Shown here: positions 43,593-51,388 of the stretch, one piece after another
Layout of the letters: each line of letters starts with the position of its first letter
Numbering within the stretch: position 1 is the stretch's first letter
From: Candidatus Obscuribacterales bacterium
Lineage (GTDB): Bacteria; Cyanobacteriota; Vampirovibrionia; Obscuribacterales; Obscuribacteraceae
Direction: 5' to 3'
Assembly: GCA_021732085.1 (NCBI GenBank)
Contig: JAKFVQ010000020.1
Location: 124,001-188,000 of the forward strand
DNA: 64,000 bases
Program-made: the position numbers and the translations under genes
Notes under the pieces: generated by a model
Databases searched by the model: none
Told to the model about the DNA's origin: nothing
Seen by the model: the letters and a program-made list of their open reading frames with translations, nothing else

Positions 43593-43983
43593 GGAAGAAA
43601 TTCCGCAGAATTTCTACTCGAACACCGAGCAGCATGACAAGTGGAATTTATAAGCTCCAAATTTGAGTCGTTTTTGGACTTAATAAAGTCCACTTGACCC
43701 GCTTTCTCCAGATTTGTGAAAAAGGAAGAAATTCCGCAGAATTTCTATCAACACCGACCAGCATGACAAGCGGAATTCATAAGTTCCAAATCTGAGCGGT
43801 TTTTGGAATTTATAGATTCCATCGCGAGTAACTTTCTCCAAATTTGCGGAAAAGGAAGAAATTCCGCAGAATTTCTATCCGAACACCGACCGGCATGACA
43901 AGTGGCGGTTTAAAAGCCGCCAAATTTTTCCAAAAAGGGAGGTCCATAAACCGCCACTTGTCATGGGCTTGTGAGAATTAGTC
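43593..43983. repeat. Three-copy tandem repeat, period about 131 bp
   Basis: Units start at 43593, 43724 and 43854, each with GGAAGAAATTCCGCAGAATT and the AGAAATTC/GAATTTCT hairpin, followed by CACCGA and a GCATGACAAG stretch. Each unit then carries short stems whose halves differ between units but stay paired (TGGACTT/AAGTCCA after unit 1, TGGAAT/ATTCCA after unit 2, GGCGG/CCGCC in unit 3). The third unit is truncated and merges with an 18-bp inverted repeat. Confidence 0.8.
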
Positions 43984-44154
43984 TCTGTTTGACCGCTATC
44001 TTGCCAAGTGGCGGTTTGAAACCTACATATCCCACTGATTTTGTATGCTCATTTGCCTACACCCTGGCAGGCGCCTCTGGTGCGAGATCGACAAAGCTGG
44101 TTTTGACGGTAATACGGCAATAACTTTTTCGAAGAACAATTAACAGGTCCGATT

Positions 44155-44169
44155 GTGACAACGTGTCAC
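44155..44169. promoter_or_regulatory. 15-bp palindrome upstream of the emfourin-like gene
   Basis: GTGACAACGTGTCAC, a perfect dyad centred on ACG, ends 113 bp before the ATG at 44282. A near-identical GTGACAACGTGTTAC occurs at 63768-63782, starting 129 bp before the ATG of the zinc-ribbon gene. Probably an operator of an unknown regulator. Confidence 0.55.
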
Positions 44170-44281
44170 TGCGTCTTCCTGATCGATTGAGCTGATCATT
44201 TTTCCAATGCTTTGTTCACGACGGCCAAATTTGAGAGAATACGTGCTCAGGTTTCTATCCGACATTGCAACTGAGGTATTT

Positions 44282-44584
44282 ATGAGAGTCTATTTCAGGA
44301 AATCGGGCGGGTTCGCTGCCATGTTTGTCGGATTCATTTTGGATACAGACGAAAAGCCTGGACCGGAAGCCGAGGAGCTAAAGAGCCTTGTGCAATCGAG
44401 CGGGATCATGAGTAAGCGCGACATGCGAATGGAAAAGGCGCGCGACGTTTACCTCTATACCTGGCAAATTACCGAAAATGGTAAGGATCATTCCGTCACG
44501 ATCGACCAGCTCAGCATGCCTGAAGAAGTGAAACCGCTGCTCGACTTTTGCATGGCACGCGCGAAGAATATGCTGCCTGATTAA
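44282..44584 (+). CDS. Emfourin-like (protealysin-inhibitor-type) protein
   Basis: A 100-residue protein from ATG 44282 with GAGG five bases upstream. Sequence order matches the emfourin family: MRVYFRKSGGFAAMFVGFILDTD (the 'RxGGFAG' start), AEELKSLVQSS, the YLYTWQITENGKDHSVTID strand pair and LLDFCMARA end. Known members inhibit the M4 metalloproteases protealysin and thermolysin-like enzymes from the same operon; no such protease is in the window. It could be a regulatory protease inhibitor or an unrelated use of the fold. Starts after the tandem-repeat interval; palindrome 44155-44169 lies upstream. Confidence 0.7.
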   Translation: MRVYFRKSGGFAAMFVGFILDTDEKPGPEAEELKSLVQSSGIMSKRDMRMEKARDVYLYTWQITENGKDHSVTIDQLSMPEEVKPLLDFCMARAKNMLPD

Positions 44585-44643
44585 TCAAATCTGTGCACGC
44601 ACGCATCAGTGAAATGGTAGTGGTTCGCGCCCGGTGTGAGCGC

Positions 44644-45378
44644 TTACTTTGATTTCGGTTCGTTATCTTGGATGTCCTGCGCTTCTTTATAGAAGGCGCG
44701 AATTCCCTCTGGCGAGAGGTAGCATTTTTCTTTCTCGCACCAGGTTATCTGGCGAATCAACTCATCGGGATCGTCGATAACAGTAAGTAGCGCTAGCTCT
44801 TCTTCGTAGAGCAGGCCACGCTTTATCACAGTATCTTTAAGCCAATCAATCAACGGATTCCAGAAATCCGAGCCAACCAGATATAAAGGAAAGCGTTTGA
44901 TCTTATTCGTCTGCATTAAATTCAATGCTTCAAACAGCTCGTCAATTGTGCCGAAGCCGCCAGGCATGATGATAAATGCCATCGCGTATTTTATGAACAT
45001 CAACTTTCGCAGGAAGAAATAACGAAAGTCGACGCTCAAGTTTTGATATGGATTGCCGCCGCTCTCTTGAGGCAGTTTGATGTTCAACCCGATCGAAACA
45101 CCTCCGGCTTCTTTGGCGCCTTTGTTGCCCGCTTCCATGATGCCCGGTCCGCCACCAGTGATGACGGCAAAACCGGCCTCAGCTAGTTTGAATGAAAGGG
45201 TCTCCGCCAATTTGTATTCGGCGTCATCAGGAAGGCATCGCTTCGAGCCAAAGATGCTGACCGCTGGTCCAATCTTTGACAGCGAGTCGAAGCCTTCTAC
45301 CAACTCGGACATGATCCTGAAAATTCTCCAGGTATCTTTTGCTGTAATCTCGTCTATTACAAATTGGCTCTCAGGCAT
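44644..45378 (-). CDS. LOG-family nucleotide 5'-monophosphate nucleosidase (Rossmann, TIGR00730 type)
   Basis: A 244-residue LOG-family protein with the GGGPGIMEAGNKGAKEAGG motif (PGGGxGxM-like) and MPGGFGTIDELFEALNLMQ (PGGxGTxxE). Known relatives hydrolyse nucleoside 5'-monophosphates (PpnN-like, bacterial) or activate cytokinins; in bacteria they commonly occur as 'TIGR00730' proteins without cytokinin context. I take ATG 45378 (GAGG upstream); the frame reaches back to 45408. It lies between the emfourin gene (convergent) and holA, on the holA strand. Confidence 0.85.
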   Translation of the reverse strand: MPESQFVIDEITAKDTWRIFRIMSELVEGFDSLSKIGPAVSIFGSKRCLPDDAEYKLAETLSFKLAEAGFAVITGGGPGIMEAGNKGAKEAGGVSIGLNIKLPQESGGNPYQNLSVDFRYFFLRKLMFIKYAMAFIIMPGGFGTIDELFEALNLMQTNKIKRFPLYLVGSDFWNPLIDWLKDTVIKRGLLYEEELALLTVIDDPDELIRQITWCEKEKCYLSPEGIRAFYKEAQDIQDNEPKSK

Positions 45379-45460
45379 AGTCGTTTCCTCGGTCGGACAA
45401 AAAATCAATTAGTAAATAAGACGGAACCGTACGGTTTTCGGTCCCGAAAAGTCGAAAAAC

Positions 45461-46525
45461 TTAACTGGAAAAGAAAATTGAAAGCGCGTGCACGTCCGGC
45501 AGTAATCCAGTTTTAACCGACTTTTCCAACCTGGTCAGCTCTTGTTTCTTTTTGACCAAATATTCCAACTCGACTTTGTGGACTCTTTCCAAATCCATTT
45601 TCAGAACCCATGGATTCATTTTGATTTCGGATTGCAATCGCTTCGCCATGTCGGAGACGGGAAGCTCGCGGCGCTGTATCCCTCTGCCAGCCGGAAGACT
45701 CGCCAATACTCGCTCGGATGCAGTCTTTACGCTCAACCATTTTGTCAGTGTTGTTTGTACAACCGCAAATACCGGTATTGCAGATTGCTGCTTAGACAAC
45801 AATTCCTGAATGCCCGCCAGAACCTGCATGCGCTCTCCGTAGATCCAGTGATCGAGCAGAGCAAAAACGTTGGAGAAATGTGGACTCATCTGCGAAATTA
45901 CTTGGAGCGTAATTGTTTTTTCCGGCAAGATGTATATTGCAGTCTTCTCAATCTCTTTTGCAATCATGCGCAAATTGCCTTCTGTGCTTTCGGCAAGATA
46001 GTCGATTGCTTCGTCCTCGATCACTACGCCGAACTTGTGGGCCCGTTTGCGGCACCAATTCAACATTTCTGAATTCGTGGAGCCAGGCCAATATTTGATC
46101 TTTTCAAAATTCTCGATTGCCTCGACGTGCTTTTCGAAGACCTTGGAGACTTTTAGTGTTTTATCAAAGTTGAATGGGCAACTGAAAATTAAGTAGGTGT
46201 TCGGAGCTATATGTGCCAAGGCTTTGTCGAGATCGTCAAGAAGCTTCTCGCTCTTTGATTTGCTACCTTTTGCGCTAGCCGACTCGTCATCTGACTTGCC
46301 ACTGCGTTTTTTCGTAAACAGATCGCAGTTGTCAAACACGATCACTTTATTGCCGGGACCGAACGGAACCGCTGCGGCACCGTCAATGACTTCTTTTAGA
46401 TCAGGATGGTTGACACGGGAAAAGTTGAAGCTCGCCCAGGCAGGATCCAACAGTTTTTCTTTCAAAGCTTCAAGCCGCTCGGAAATGAGCAGCTCTTCTT
46501 CTCCAGAAAGAATTATTGTGGGCAT
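45461..46525 (-). CDS. holA: DNA polymerase III, delta subunit
   Basis: A 354-residue HolA-family protein: the clamp-loader wrench that opens the sliding clamp. Seen: MPTIILSGEEELLISERLEALKEKLLD (the delta N-terminus), KVIVFDNCDLFTKK, the NTYLIFSCPF strand, GVVIEDEAIDYLAESTEGNLRMIAKEIEKTAIY (the second-domain helices) and the C-terminal KMNPWVLKMDLERVHKVELEYLV. No Walker lysine is present, as expected for delta. The ATG at 46525 overlaps the stop of phoU, so it is coupled to the phosphate-signalling genes, a notable context for a replication protein. Confidence 0.88.
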   Translation of the reverse strand: MPTIILSGEEELLISERLEALKEKLLDPAWASFNFSRVNHPDLKEVIDGAAAVPFGPGNKVIVFDNCDLFTKKRSGKSDDESASAKGSKSKSEKLLDDLDKALAHIAPNTYLIFSCPFNFDKTLKVSKVFEKHVEAIENFEKIKYWPGSTNSEMLNWCRKRAHKFGVVIEDEAIDYLAESTEGNLRMIAKEIEKTAIYILPEKTITLQVISQMSPHFSNVFALLDHWIYGERMQVLAGIQELLSKQQSAIPVFAVVQTTLTKWLSVKTASERVLASLPAGRGIQRRELPVSDMAKRLQSEIKMNPWVLKMDLERVHKVELEYLVKKKQELTRLEKSVKTGLLPDVHALSIFFSS

Positions 46526-47172
46526 CAGGCATCCTTCACGATTCTATTACCGCTAACTATGAAGTATATGCGTTTTGCGATCGAAGTGCACGCATCTCCC
46601 ATTCTTTCCAAGTATCTGGTGCAGAATAAGAGTTGCGTGCTGGTTTGTGCTGATTGCTGGTTTTGGCGCCCGAGTTCTTGCAAAAGTTGCTTTGATAAAT
46701 AGTCATGCAAATAATCGATTTTGGCGTCGCGTTGAATAATTTCCGGAAGGCGATCGATTGCATCGGTAACAAAACAGAGGAGAAGGTCTTCTACCATTCG
46801 GGTCACGATACCGGACATCTCGGCAAGTTCAGACGGAATCAAGACCTCTTCGTCAGCCACCCATGAAACGAATTTTGCAACGCGCAGAGCGTGGTCTGCA
46901 AGGCGTTCGAACTTGGCGGCGATCAGAGTGCTGCCAACCAGAGCTCGAACTTCTTGTGCATTTAGATCGTTTCTCTCGCTCAAAATCTCCAAACACTTCT
47001 CTTCGATTTTGAGGCAGCTTTTGTTGATCTCTTCTTCGTGCGTTTCGATTTGCTCGAAGCGTGCCGTCGGATTTTTCTGCAATAGCTTTGTGAGTTCGCC
47101 TGTCGTTGAGCTGACCAAGCGCCCTAATGCAAGCACATCTTCTTTTATCATCGTGATTGCTCTAGTTTTCAT
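46525..47172 (-). CDS. phoU: PhoU-family phosphate signalling regulator
   Basis: A 215-residue protein of two PhoU three-helix repeats: TARFEQIETHEEEINKSCLKIEEKCLEILSERND and VGSTLIAAKFERLADHALRVAKFVSWV (with the ExxADHA metal-binding pattern) in the first, and AKIDYLHDYLSKQLLQELGRQ and LFCTRYLERMGDACTSIAKRIYF in the second. PhoU links the phosphate transporter to a PhoR-type kinase and lowers signalling. The pst transport genes are not here. It overlaps the response regulator (4 bp) upstream and holA (1 bp) downstream. Confidence 0.88.
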   Translation of the reverse strand: MKTRAITMIKEDVLALGRLVSSTTGELTKLLQKNPTARFEQIETHEEEINKSCLKIEEKCLEILSERNDLNAQEVRALVGSTLIAAKFERLADHALRVAKFVSWVADEEVLIPSELAEMSGIVTRMVEDLLLCFVTDAIDRLPEIIQRDAKIDYLHDYLSKQLLQELGRQNQQSAQTSTQLLFCTRYLERMGDACTSIAKRIYFIVSGNRIVKDA

Positions 47173-47912
47173 TGTGGCTGGTCCTCCACTTCCTTTTCTG
47201 CTTTGACGTGTTGCTCACCGGTTGTAACTGTATTTAGTCTGTATCCCAGGCGATGAACTGTTTCTAGCAGTTCAGGATTTTTTGCGTCCGCTTCCAGTTT
47301 CTGTCGCAACCATCTTATGTGAACTGCGACCGTCTTCGCATCGCCGGAGAAATCGTATCCCCACACCTGGTTGAGCAAAACTTCGGTCGACATTGTTTTG
47401 CCCGCGTTCAGCATCAACACTTTCAACAAATTGAATTCTTTTGGAGAGACTTCAATTTCTTTTCCCTTGTGTGTTACTTGCCTTGCCTCTTCATCTAACT
47501 CGAGGGCACCGACAATAATTTTGTTGGAATGCGTTGCGCCTTTTGCTCTGCGGAGAAGCGCTTGTACTCTGGCTAACAGCTCGACGGTACTGAATGGTTT
47601 CGCCAAATAATCATCCGCGCCGGCAGTTAAACCTTCAGCGACTTCGTTTGGTCCGCTGCGTCCTGTCAGCATCAAAATTGGTGTCTCAACTCGACGGCTG
47701 CGCAGAATTTTGCAAATCTCCGGACCCACCATATCGGGCAACATCCAGTCGAGGATGATCAGGTCAGGATTCGTCCCATCAAAACCAGAAAGCGCTTGTT
47801 GACCGTTTCGAAAAGTAGCGGTCGTAAATCCCTGGCGTTTTAAATTGAAATCAAGAGTTTCGATGACTGTTTCGTCGTCGTCAACAAGCATGATTTTCTT
47901 TGCGTTCTTCAT
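47169..47912 (-). CDS. PhoB-type response regulator (OmpR family)
   Basis: A 247-residue regulator: receiver with LVDDDE, phospho-Asp in LIILDWMLPDMVGPEI, Thr in MLTGR, Lys in AKPFS, then a winged helix (SPKEFNLLKVLMLNAGKTMS ... TVAVHIRWLRQKLE ... TVHRLGYRL). Its position between a kinase and PhoU makes a PhoB role likely: activating phosphate-starvation genes. The C-terminal ~20 residues are an extra charged tail. Overlaps phoU by 4 bp and abuts the kinase. Confidence 0.88.
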   Translation of the reverse strand: MKNAKKIMLVDDDETVIETLDFNLKRQGFTTATFRNGQQALSGFDGTNPDLIILDWMLPDMVGPEICKILRSRRVETPILMLTGRSGPNEVAEGLTAGADDYLAKPFSTVELLARVQALLRRAKGATHSNKIIVGALELDEEARQVTHKGKEIEVSPKEFNLLKVLMLNAGKTMSTEVLLNQVWGYDFSGDAKTVAVHIRWLRQKLEADAKNPELLETVHRLGYRLNTVTTGEQHVKAEKEVEDQPQ

Positions 47913-48715
47913 CAGCCACCTGTCTGCGAGCGCGTCGTAAATGCATTAGGCGAAGGAAATTCGAGTTCAAAACAGGAGCCGACGCCCTCTGTTGATTTCA
48001 CCGATATCTTAGCACCGTGCAGATCCAGCACTTGTTTCACGATTGAAAGCCCCAAGCCTGTCCCGCCTCTGGCCTGACCCTTGTCGATTCTATAAAAGCG
48101 AGAAAAAATCTTTGGTATCTCGGCTTCTGACATGCCGATTCCAGTATCTTCAATGCTAAAGCATCCTTCGTTTGCGCCTCCGCGTATCCAAATTTTGCCA
48201 TCTTGCGGTGTGAATTTGACCGCATTTTCCAGAAGGTTTAGCAGAACTTGATCAAGCTGTCCGCGGTTGGCGTAGATGAGCTGATTGTCCCCCTCCACGC
48301 TAATCTTAATCCCTTTTTCAAAGGCTTGTTTTGAAACGGTTTCGATGGCGTAAAGCGCGCGATCGCGAAGTGAGAGCCATTCGCATTGCAGCTCATGGCG
48401 CTTCTCCGCCACTTGTTCCAGCGCAAGCAGGTCAGCTACTAATGCCTGCAAGCGTTCCACTTCTTGATACGCACGCTTGAGCATGCGCTTGCAAACTTCG
48501 CGCTCGTCAAGTGCACCATCAAGTAAAGTTTCAACAAGAAGCTTAATGTTAGCGATTGGTAATCTCAGCTCGTGAGCCGCTTCTGCAATTACCGTCGATG
48601 AGTCTCTCGTTTTTTCGGAAGCTGCTGCGCCATCTGCATCGACGGAAGCGCGCGAATGCGCATCGGCGTTTGCCGCTTCGACATTCTCTTTCGACAGTTG
48701 AGACTCGCCTTGCAC
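47912..48715 (-). CDS. Soluble PhoR-like histidine kinase
   Basis: 267 residues from a GTG at 48715 (GAGG upstream). The kinase core is complete: HisKA with IAEAAHELRLPIANIK (His in HELRLP), N box NLLENAVKF, G1 EDTGIGMSE, F box FSRFYRID, G2 TGLGLSIVKQV. The N-terminus (about 40 residues, acidic/Ala-rich) holds no membrane segment, PAS or HAMP, unlike classical PhoR. It may therefore rely on another protein such as PhoU or a transporter for sensing. It heads the operon kinase-regulator-phoU-holA. Confidence 0.82.
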   Translation of the reverse strand: MQGESQLSKENVEAANADAHSRASVDADGAAASEKTRDSSTVIAEAAHELRLPIANIKLLVETLLDGALDEREVCKRMLKRAYQEVERLQALVADLLALEQVAEKRHELQCEWLSLRDRALYAIETVSKQAFEKGIKISVEGDNQLIYANRGQLDQVLLNLLENAVKFTPQDGKIWIRGGANEGCFSIEDTGIGMSEAEIPKIFSRFYRIDKGQARGGTGLGLSIVKQVLDLHGAKISVKSTEGVGSCFELEFPSPNAFTTRSQTGG

Positions 48716-48800
48716 AAGTTCCTCAAATTAATATCGTTTCGTAGTCATCATTGTTTAGAAGGTTTTCTGTAGCATATCAGCATTCGCCAAGGAGGATGCT

Positions 48801-50336
48801 GTGGGACCACTTACATTACTTATTCTGGATGGCTGGGGAGTTAGCAGGGAGAAGCGTGGCAACTCAATTTTGGCCACCGCAACACCCAATTACCAAGAAC
48901 TTTTAAGCAAGTTTCCAAACAGCCTTTTGCAAGCTTCAGGCGAGCACGTCGGTTTACCACCCGGTTTGATGGGCAATTCGGAAGTTGGGCATTTGAATAT
49001 TGGTGCCGGACGCGTTGTCATTCAGAAGCTCACCCTGATTTCGCAAACCATTATCGACGGCACATTTTTCAAGAATCCAGTGTTCACAGCTGCAATCGAT
49101 CGCGTGCGTGCTACCAATGGAACCTTACATATATTTGGATTAGTTAGCGATGGTTGTGTTCACTCCAGCCCCGATCATTTGGATGGTTTGCTGGAGCTGG
49201 CGTCGCGAGAGAAAGTGGCGAAATTGGTTGTGCACCCGATCTTGGATGGGCGAGACACACCACCGCGTTCAGCCAAGAGGTTCATGCGCGAGTTGGAAGA
49301 AAAGTTGGCAAAGATCGGCGGCAAGATTGGCGTTGTGTGCGGTCGTTATTACGCAATGGATCGCGATAAGCGCTGGGATCGAATTGAAAAATACTGGCGC
49401 GCGCTCGTTCTGAGCGAAGGATTGCCGGCAGCCTCCGCAGTCGAAGCTGTGGAGAATGGCTATGAGCGCGATGAGAATGACGAATTCATCGTGCCGAATA
49501 TTGTAAATGCAATTCCTCTAACTGATGGGGACGCGATGATCTGTTTCAACTTTCGACCGGATCGCGTCAGGCAAATCAGCCGTGTAATGACCACGCGCGA
49601 TTTTATGGATTTTTATCGCCCGACTGTGCCGGACATTTATTACGCTTGCATGACCGAATATGACAGTAGTTTGAATTTACCGGTAGCTTTTTCACCTGAA
49701 CAATTGCCTTCTCAGGACATGAAAAACACATTACCTATGTTTCTCTCTTGTCATCATGTTAAGCAGCTTCACGTAGCTGAAACTGAAAAATATGCTCACG
49801 TGACCTACTTCTTGAACGGCGGTGTTGAGGCCGCAAACGATGACGAGGAAAGAGTTTTAGTACCTTCGTTAAAGGTGGCGACCTATGATAAAGCGCCCCT
49901 TATGCAAACACCCAAGGTGTGTGAAATGGCTTGCGAGGCAATTGAATCCGGCGCATACCCATTCATAGTGATAAATTTTGCTAATCCAGACATGGTAGGT
50001 CATACCGGATTTATGGAAGCGGCTGTCGATGCTGTGAAATCCGTTGATGATGCGTTCGGTGCGCTACTTGAATCAACCCGGAAAATGAACGGAACGCTTG
50101 TTATTACTGCAGATCATGGAAATGTTGAGCAAATGCTCGACTTGAAAACCGGTGAACCTCATACAGCGCACACTACGAACCCGGTACCGCTGATAGTGGC
50201 AGGATTCGGTAAGGCGAGTAAGGGTGGATTTAGGCTATCTGATGGATGTCTTGCCGATGTTGCGCCGACTATCCTTGAAATCATGGAATTCCAGAAGCCT
50301 GCAGAGATGACCGGTCGCTCGCTCTTAATACATTGA
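48801..50336 (+). CDS. gpmI: 2,3-Bisphosphoglycerate-independent phosphoglycerate mutase
   Basis: 511 residues, the usual iPGM length; GTG start at 48801 with AAGGAGG five bases upstream. Seen: LLILDGWGVS (Mn-binding Asp), the phosphoserine motif MGNSEVGHLNIGAGR (about Ser60), HPILDGRDTPPRSAKRF, and the second metal site VNFANPDMVGHTG and ITADHGNVEQM. Interconverts 3- and 2-phosphoglycerate in glycolysis. Divergent from the kinase operon (85 bp between starts). Confidence 0.95.
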   Translation: MGPLTLLILDGWGVSREKRGNSILATATPNYQELLSKFPNSLLQASGEHVGLPPGLMGNSEVGHLNIGAGRVVIQKLTLISQTIIDGTFFKNPVFTAAIDRVRATNGTLHIFGLVSDGCVHSSPDHLDGLLELASREKVAKLVVHPILDGRDTPPRSAKRFMRELEEKLAKIGGKIGVVCGRYYAMDRDKRWDRIEKYWRALVLSEGLPAASAVEAVENGYERDENDEFIVPNIVNAIPLTDGDAMICFNFRPDRVRQISRVMTTRDFMDFYRPTVPDIYYACMTEYDSSLNLPVAFSPEQLPSQDMKNTLPMFLSCHHVKQLHVAETEKYAHVTYFLNGGVEAANDDEERVLVPSLKVATYDKAPLMQTPKVCEMACEAIESGAYPFIVINFANPDMVGHTGFMEAAVDAVKSVDDAFGALLESTRKMNGTLVITADHGNVEQMLDLKTGEPHTAHTTNPVPLIVAGFGKASKGGFRLSDGCLADVAPTILEIMEFQKPAEMTGRSLLIH

Positions 50337-50568
50337 CAACGGAATGCCAACCAATGTTAAACGGCATTATCAATTGTTGCGAAAGCCTGCCGATATATTT
50401 AACAGCTGTACAACAAAGTGATTGCAGACCGCTGGTTTCGGTGTTATCATTGCGGCCGCTTTAGGTTGGCTGCAATTACTAACTTGTCAAATGCAAGTGG
50501 TCTAGCCAAACAGGATATTCATCCGACGAACAGGCGTAACAAGCAGAAGAAGGAGACGAACACGTTTT
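50337..50568. other. Upstream region of the lipoprotein gene
   Basis: A 230-bp region. GGAGA is seen about 13 bases before the ATG of the lipoprotein gene; no clear promoter was identified. It carries no gene. Confidence 0.35.
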
Positions 50569-50832
50569 ATGCTTAAATTCCAAACAATAGCTCTTGCCGC
50601 AGCGAGCGTAGTCCTAGCGGCCGCACTAACGGCTTGTGGTGGCACCAGCCCGGAAGGTAGCACATCGACTTCGACGGCAGCACCGGACGGCAGCGCAGCA
50701 ACCTCCACCGCTACCACAACCGATACAGCCACCAGCGGTGATGGCTCAGCAACAACAACAACAACAACGACAACAACCAGCACAGAAACAACACCTCCTG
50801 CAGGTGAAGCTCCAGCTGGCGAGTCCAAATAG
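50569..50832 (+). CDS. Small Thr/Ser-rich lipoprotein
   Basis: An 87-residue lipoprotein: signal peptide MLKFQTIALAAASVVLAAALTACG with lipobox LTAC (Cys23 lipidated). The remaining 60 residues are low-complexity Thr/Ser/Ala/Gly/Pro (SGDGSATTTTTTTTTSTETT), likely an unfolded or glycosylated surface tether. No other domain. A strong terminator follows at 50881, so it is a single-gene transcript. Function unknown. Confidence 0.75.
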   Translation: MLKFQTIALAAASVVLAAALTACGGTSPEGSTSTSTAAPDGSAATSTATTTDTATSGDGSATTTTTTTTTSTETTPPAGEAPAGESK

Positions 50833-50880
50833 TTAACTGCTTCGGCAACTAACTAGTTGTTCTAAATAACTGATCTAAAA

Positions 50881-50922
50881 CAAAACCGCACCAAGCCATT
50901 GTGCCTGGTGCGGTTTTGTTCG
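50881..50922 (+). terminator. Intrinsic terminator
   Basis: A 13-bp perfect stem: CAAAACCGCACCA (50881-50893) and its complement (50906-50918), 12-base loop, followed by TT, CG and TTTTG. Strong candidate for ending the lipoprotein transcript. Confidence 0.85.
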
Positions 50923-51388
50923 TTTTGCTTCGGGGAGCTTTTCAGCAAAATTCGTTGGGTGGGTGTGGATTCGGCTTCTGCCGGATGGCGAGATTTTGCC
51001 GGGGCGCGGGCATCTTCCCTTTTTCGGGGCACGGGCCTCTTCTCGGGGCATGGGCATATTTCTCTTCCGGGGTGCGCGCCGCTTCAGCTACTAATTGCTG
51101 GAGTGCGTGCTTTCTGATTTCTGCGAAGACCGCGCCGACTCTTTGCAATTGGCATTTCTATACTCCAAAAATTGTCCATATTTGGAGCTTATAGATGCCA
51201 TCCGGCAAATGTGCTCTTTCGATTACGGTGAAATGAGCTTGAAATGTTCGTGAATGAAAACAACTTCCATTTTGCGCAAGCATCCGATTTATCAGCCAGC
51301 TTTTTCCTGCGCCGACATGGATAATTTACGGGTCTACTCAATGGTCTGTGCTAGAACGCGAAGAGAATCCACTTCAAGAAGAGCGCCC
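50923..51388. other. Intergenic region with degenerate CGGGGC repeats
   Basis: About 460 bp without a gene. Within 50998-51085, four short units begin CGGGGC/TGCGC-type (CGGGGCGCGGG, CGGGGCACGGG, CGGGGCATGGG, CGGGGTGCGCG) at spacing 19-25 bp. The remainder (51090-51388) shows nothing; a TTTGGAGCTTATAGA stretch near 51180 is faintly like part of the 43.6-kb repeat but too short to claim. Confidence 0.4.

Larger units (their letters stand above)
43296..44281. other. Long non-coding interval with tandem repeat
   Basis: Nearly 1 kb without a gene between etfB and the emfourin-like gene (divergent starts). It contains the 131-bp tandem repeat (43593-43983), an 18-bp inverted repeat (43894-43911 with 43948-43965), another AAGTGGCGGTTT copy near 44006, and the palindrome at 44155-44169. 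The first 290 bp (43296-43590) show no structure I could name; they must hold the etfB promoter. Confidence 0.6.

Noticed and set aside
43593..43983. CRISPR array
   Set aside because: Only three copies with a period of 131 bp, repeats longer than CRISPR repeats, spacers share sequence, and no cas genes nearby.
44155..44169. CRP/FNR-type site
   Set aside because: Half-sites TGTGA and TCAC are separated by seven bases rather than six, and no CRP-family regulator is in the window.
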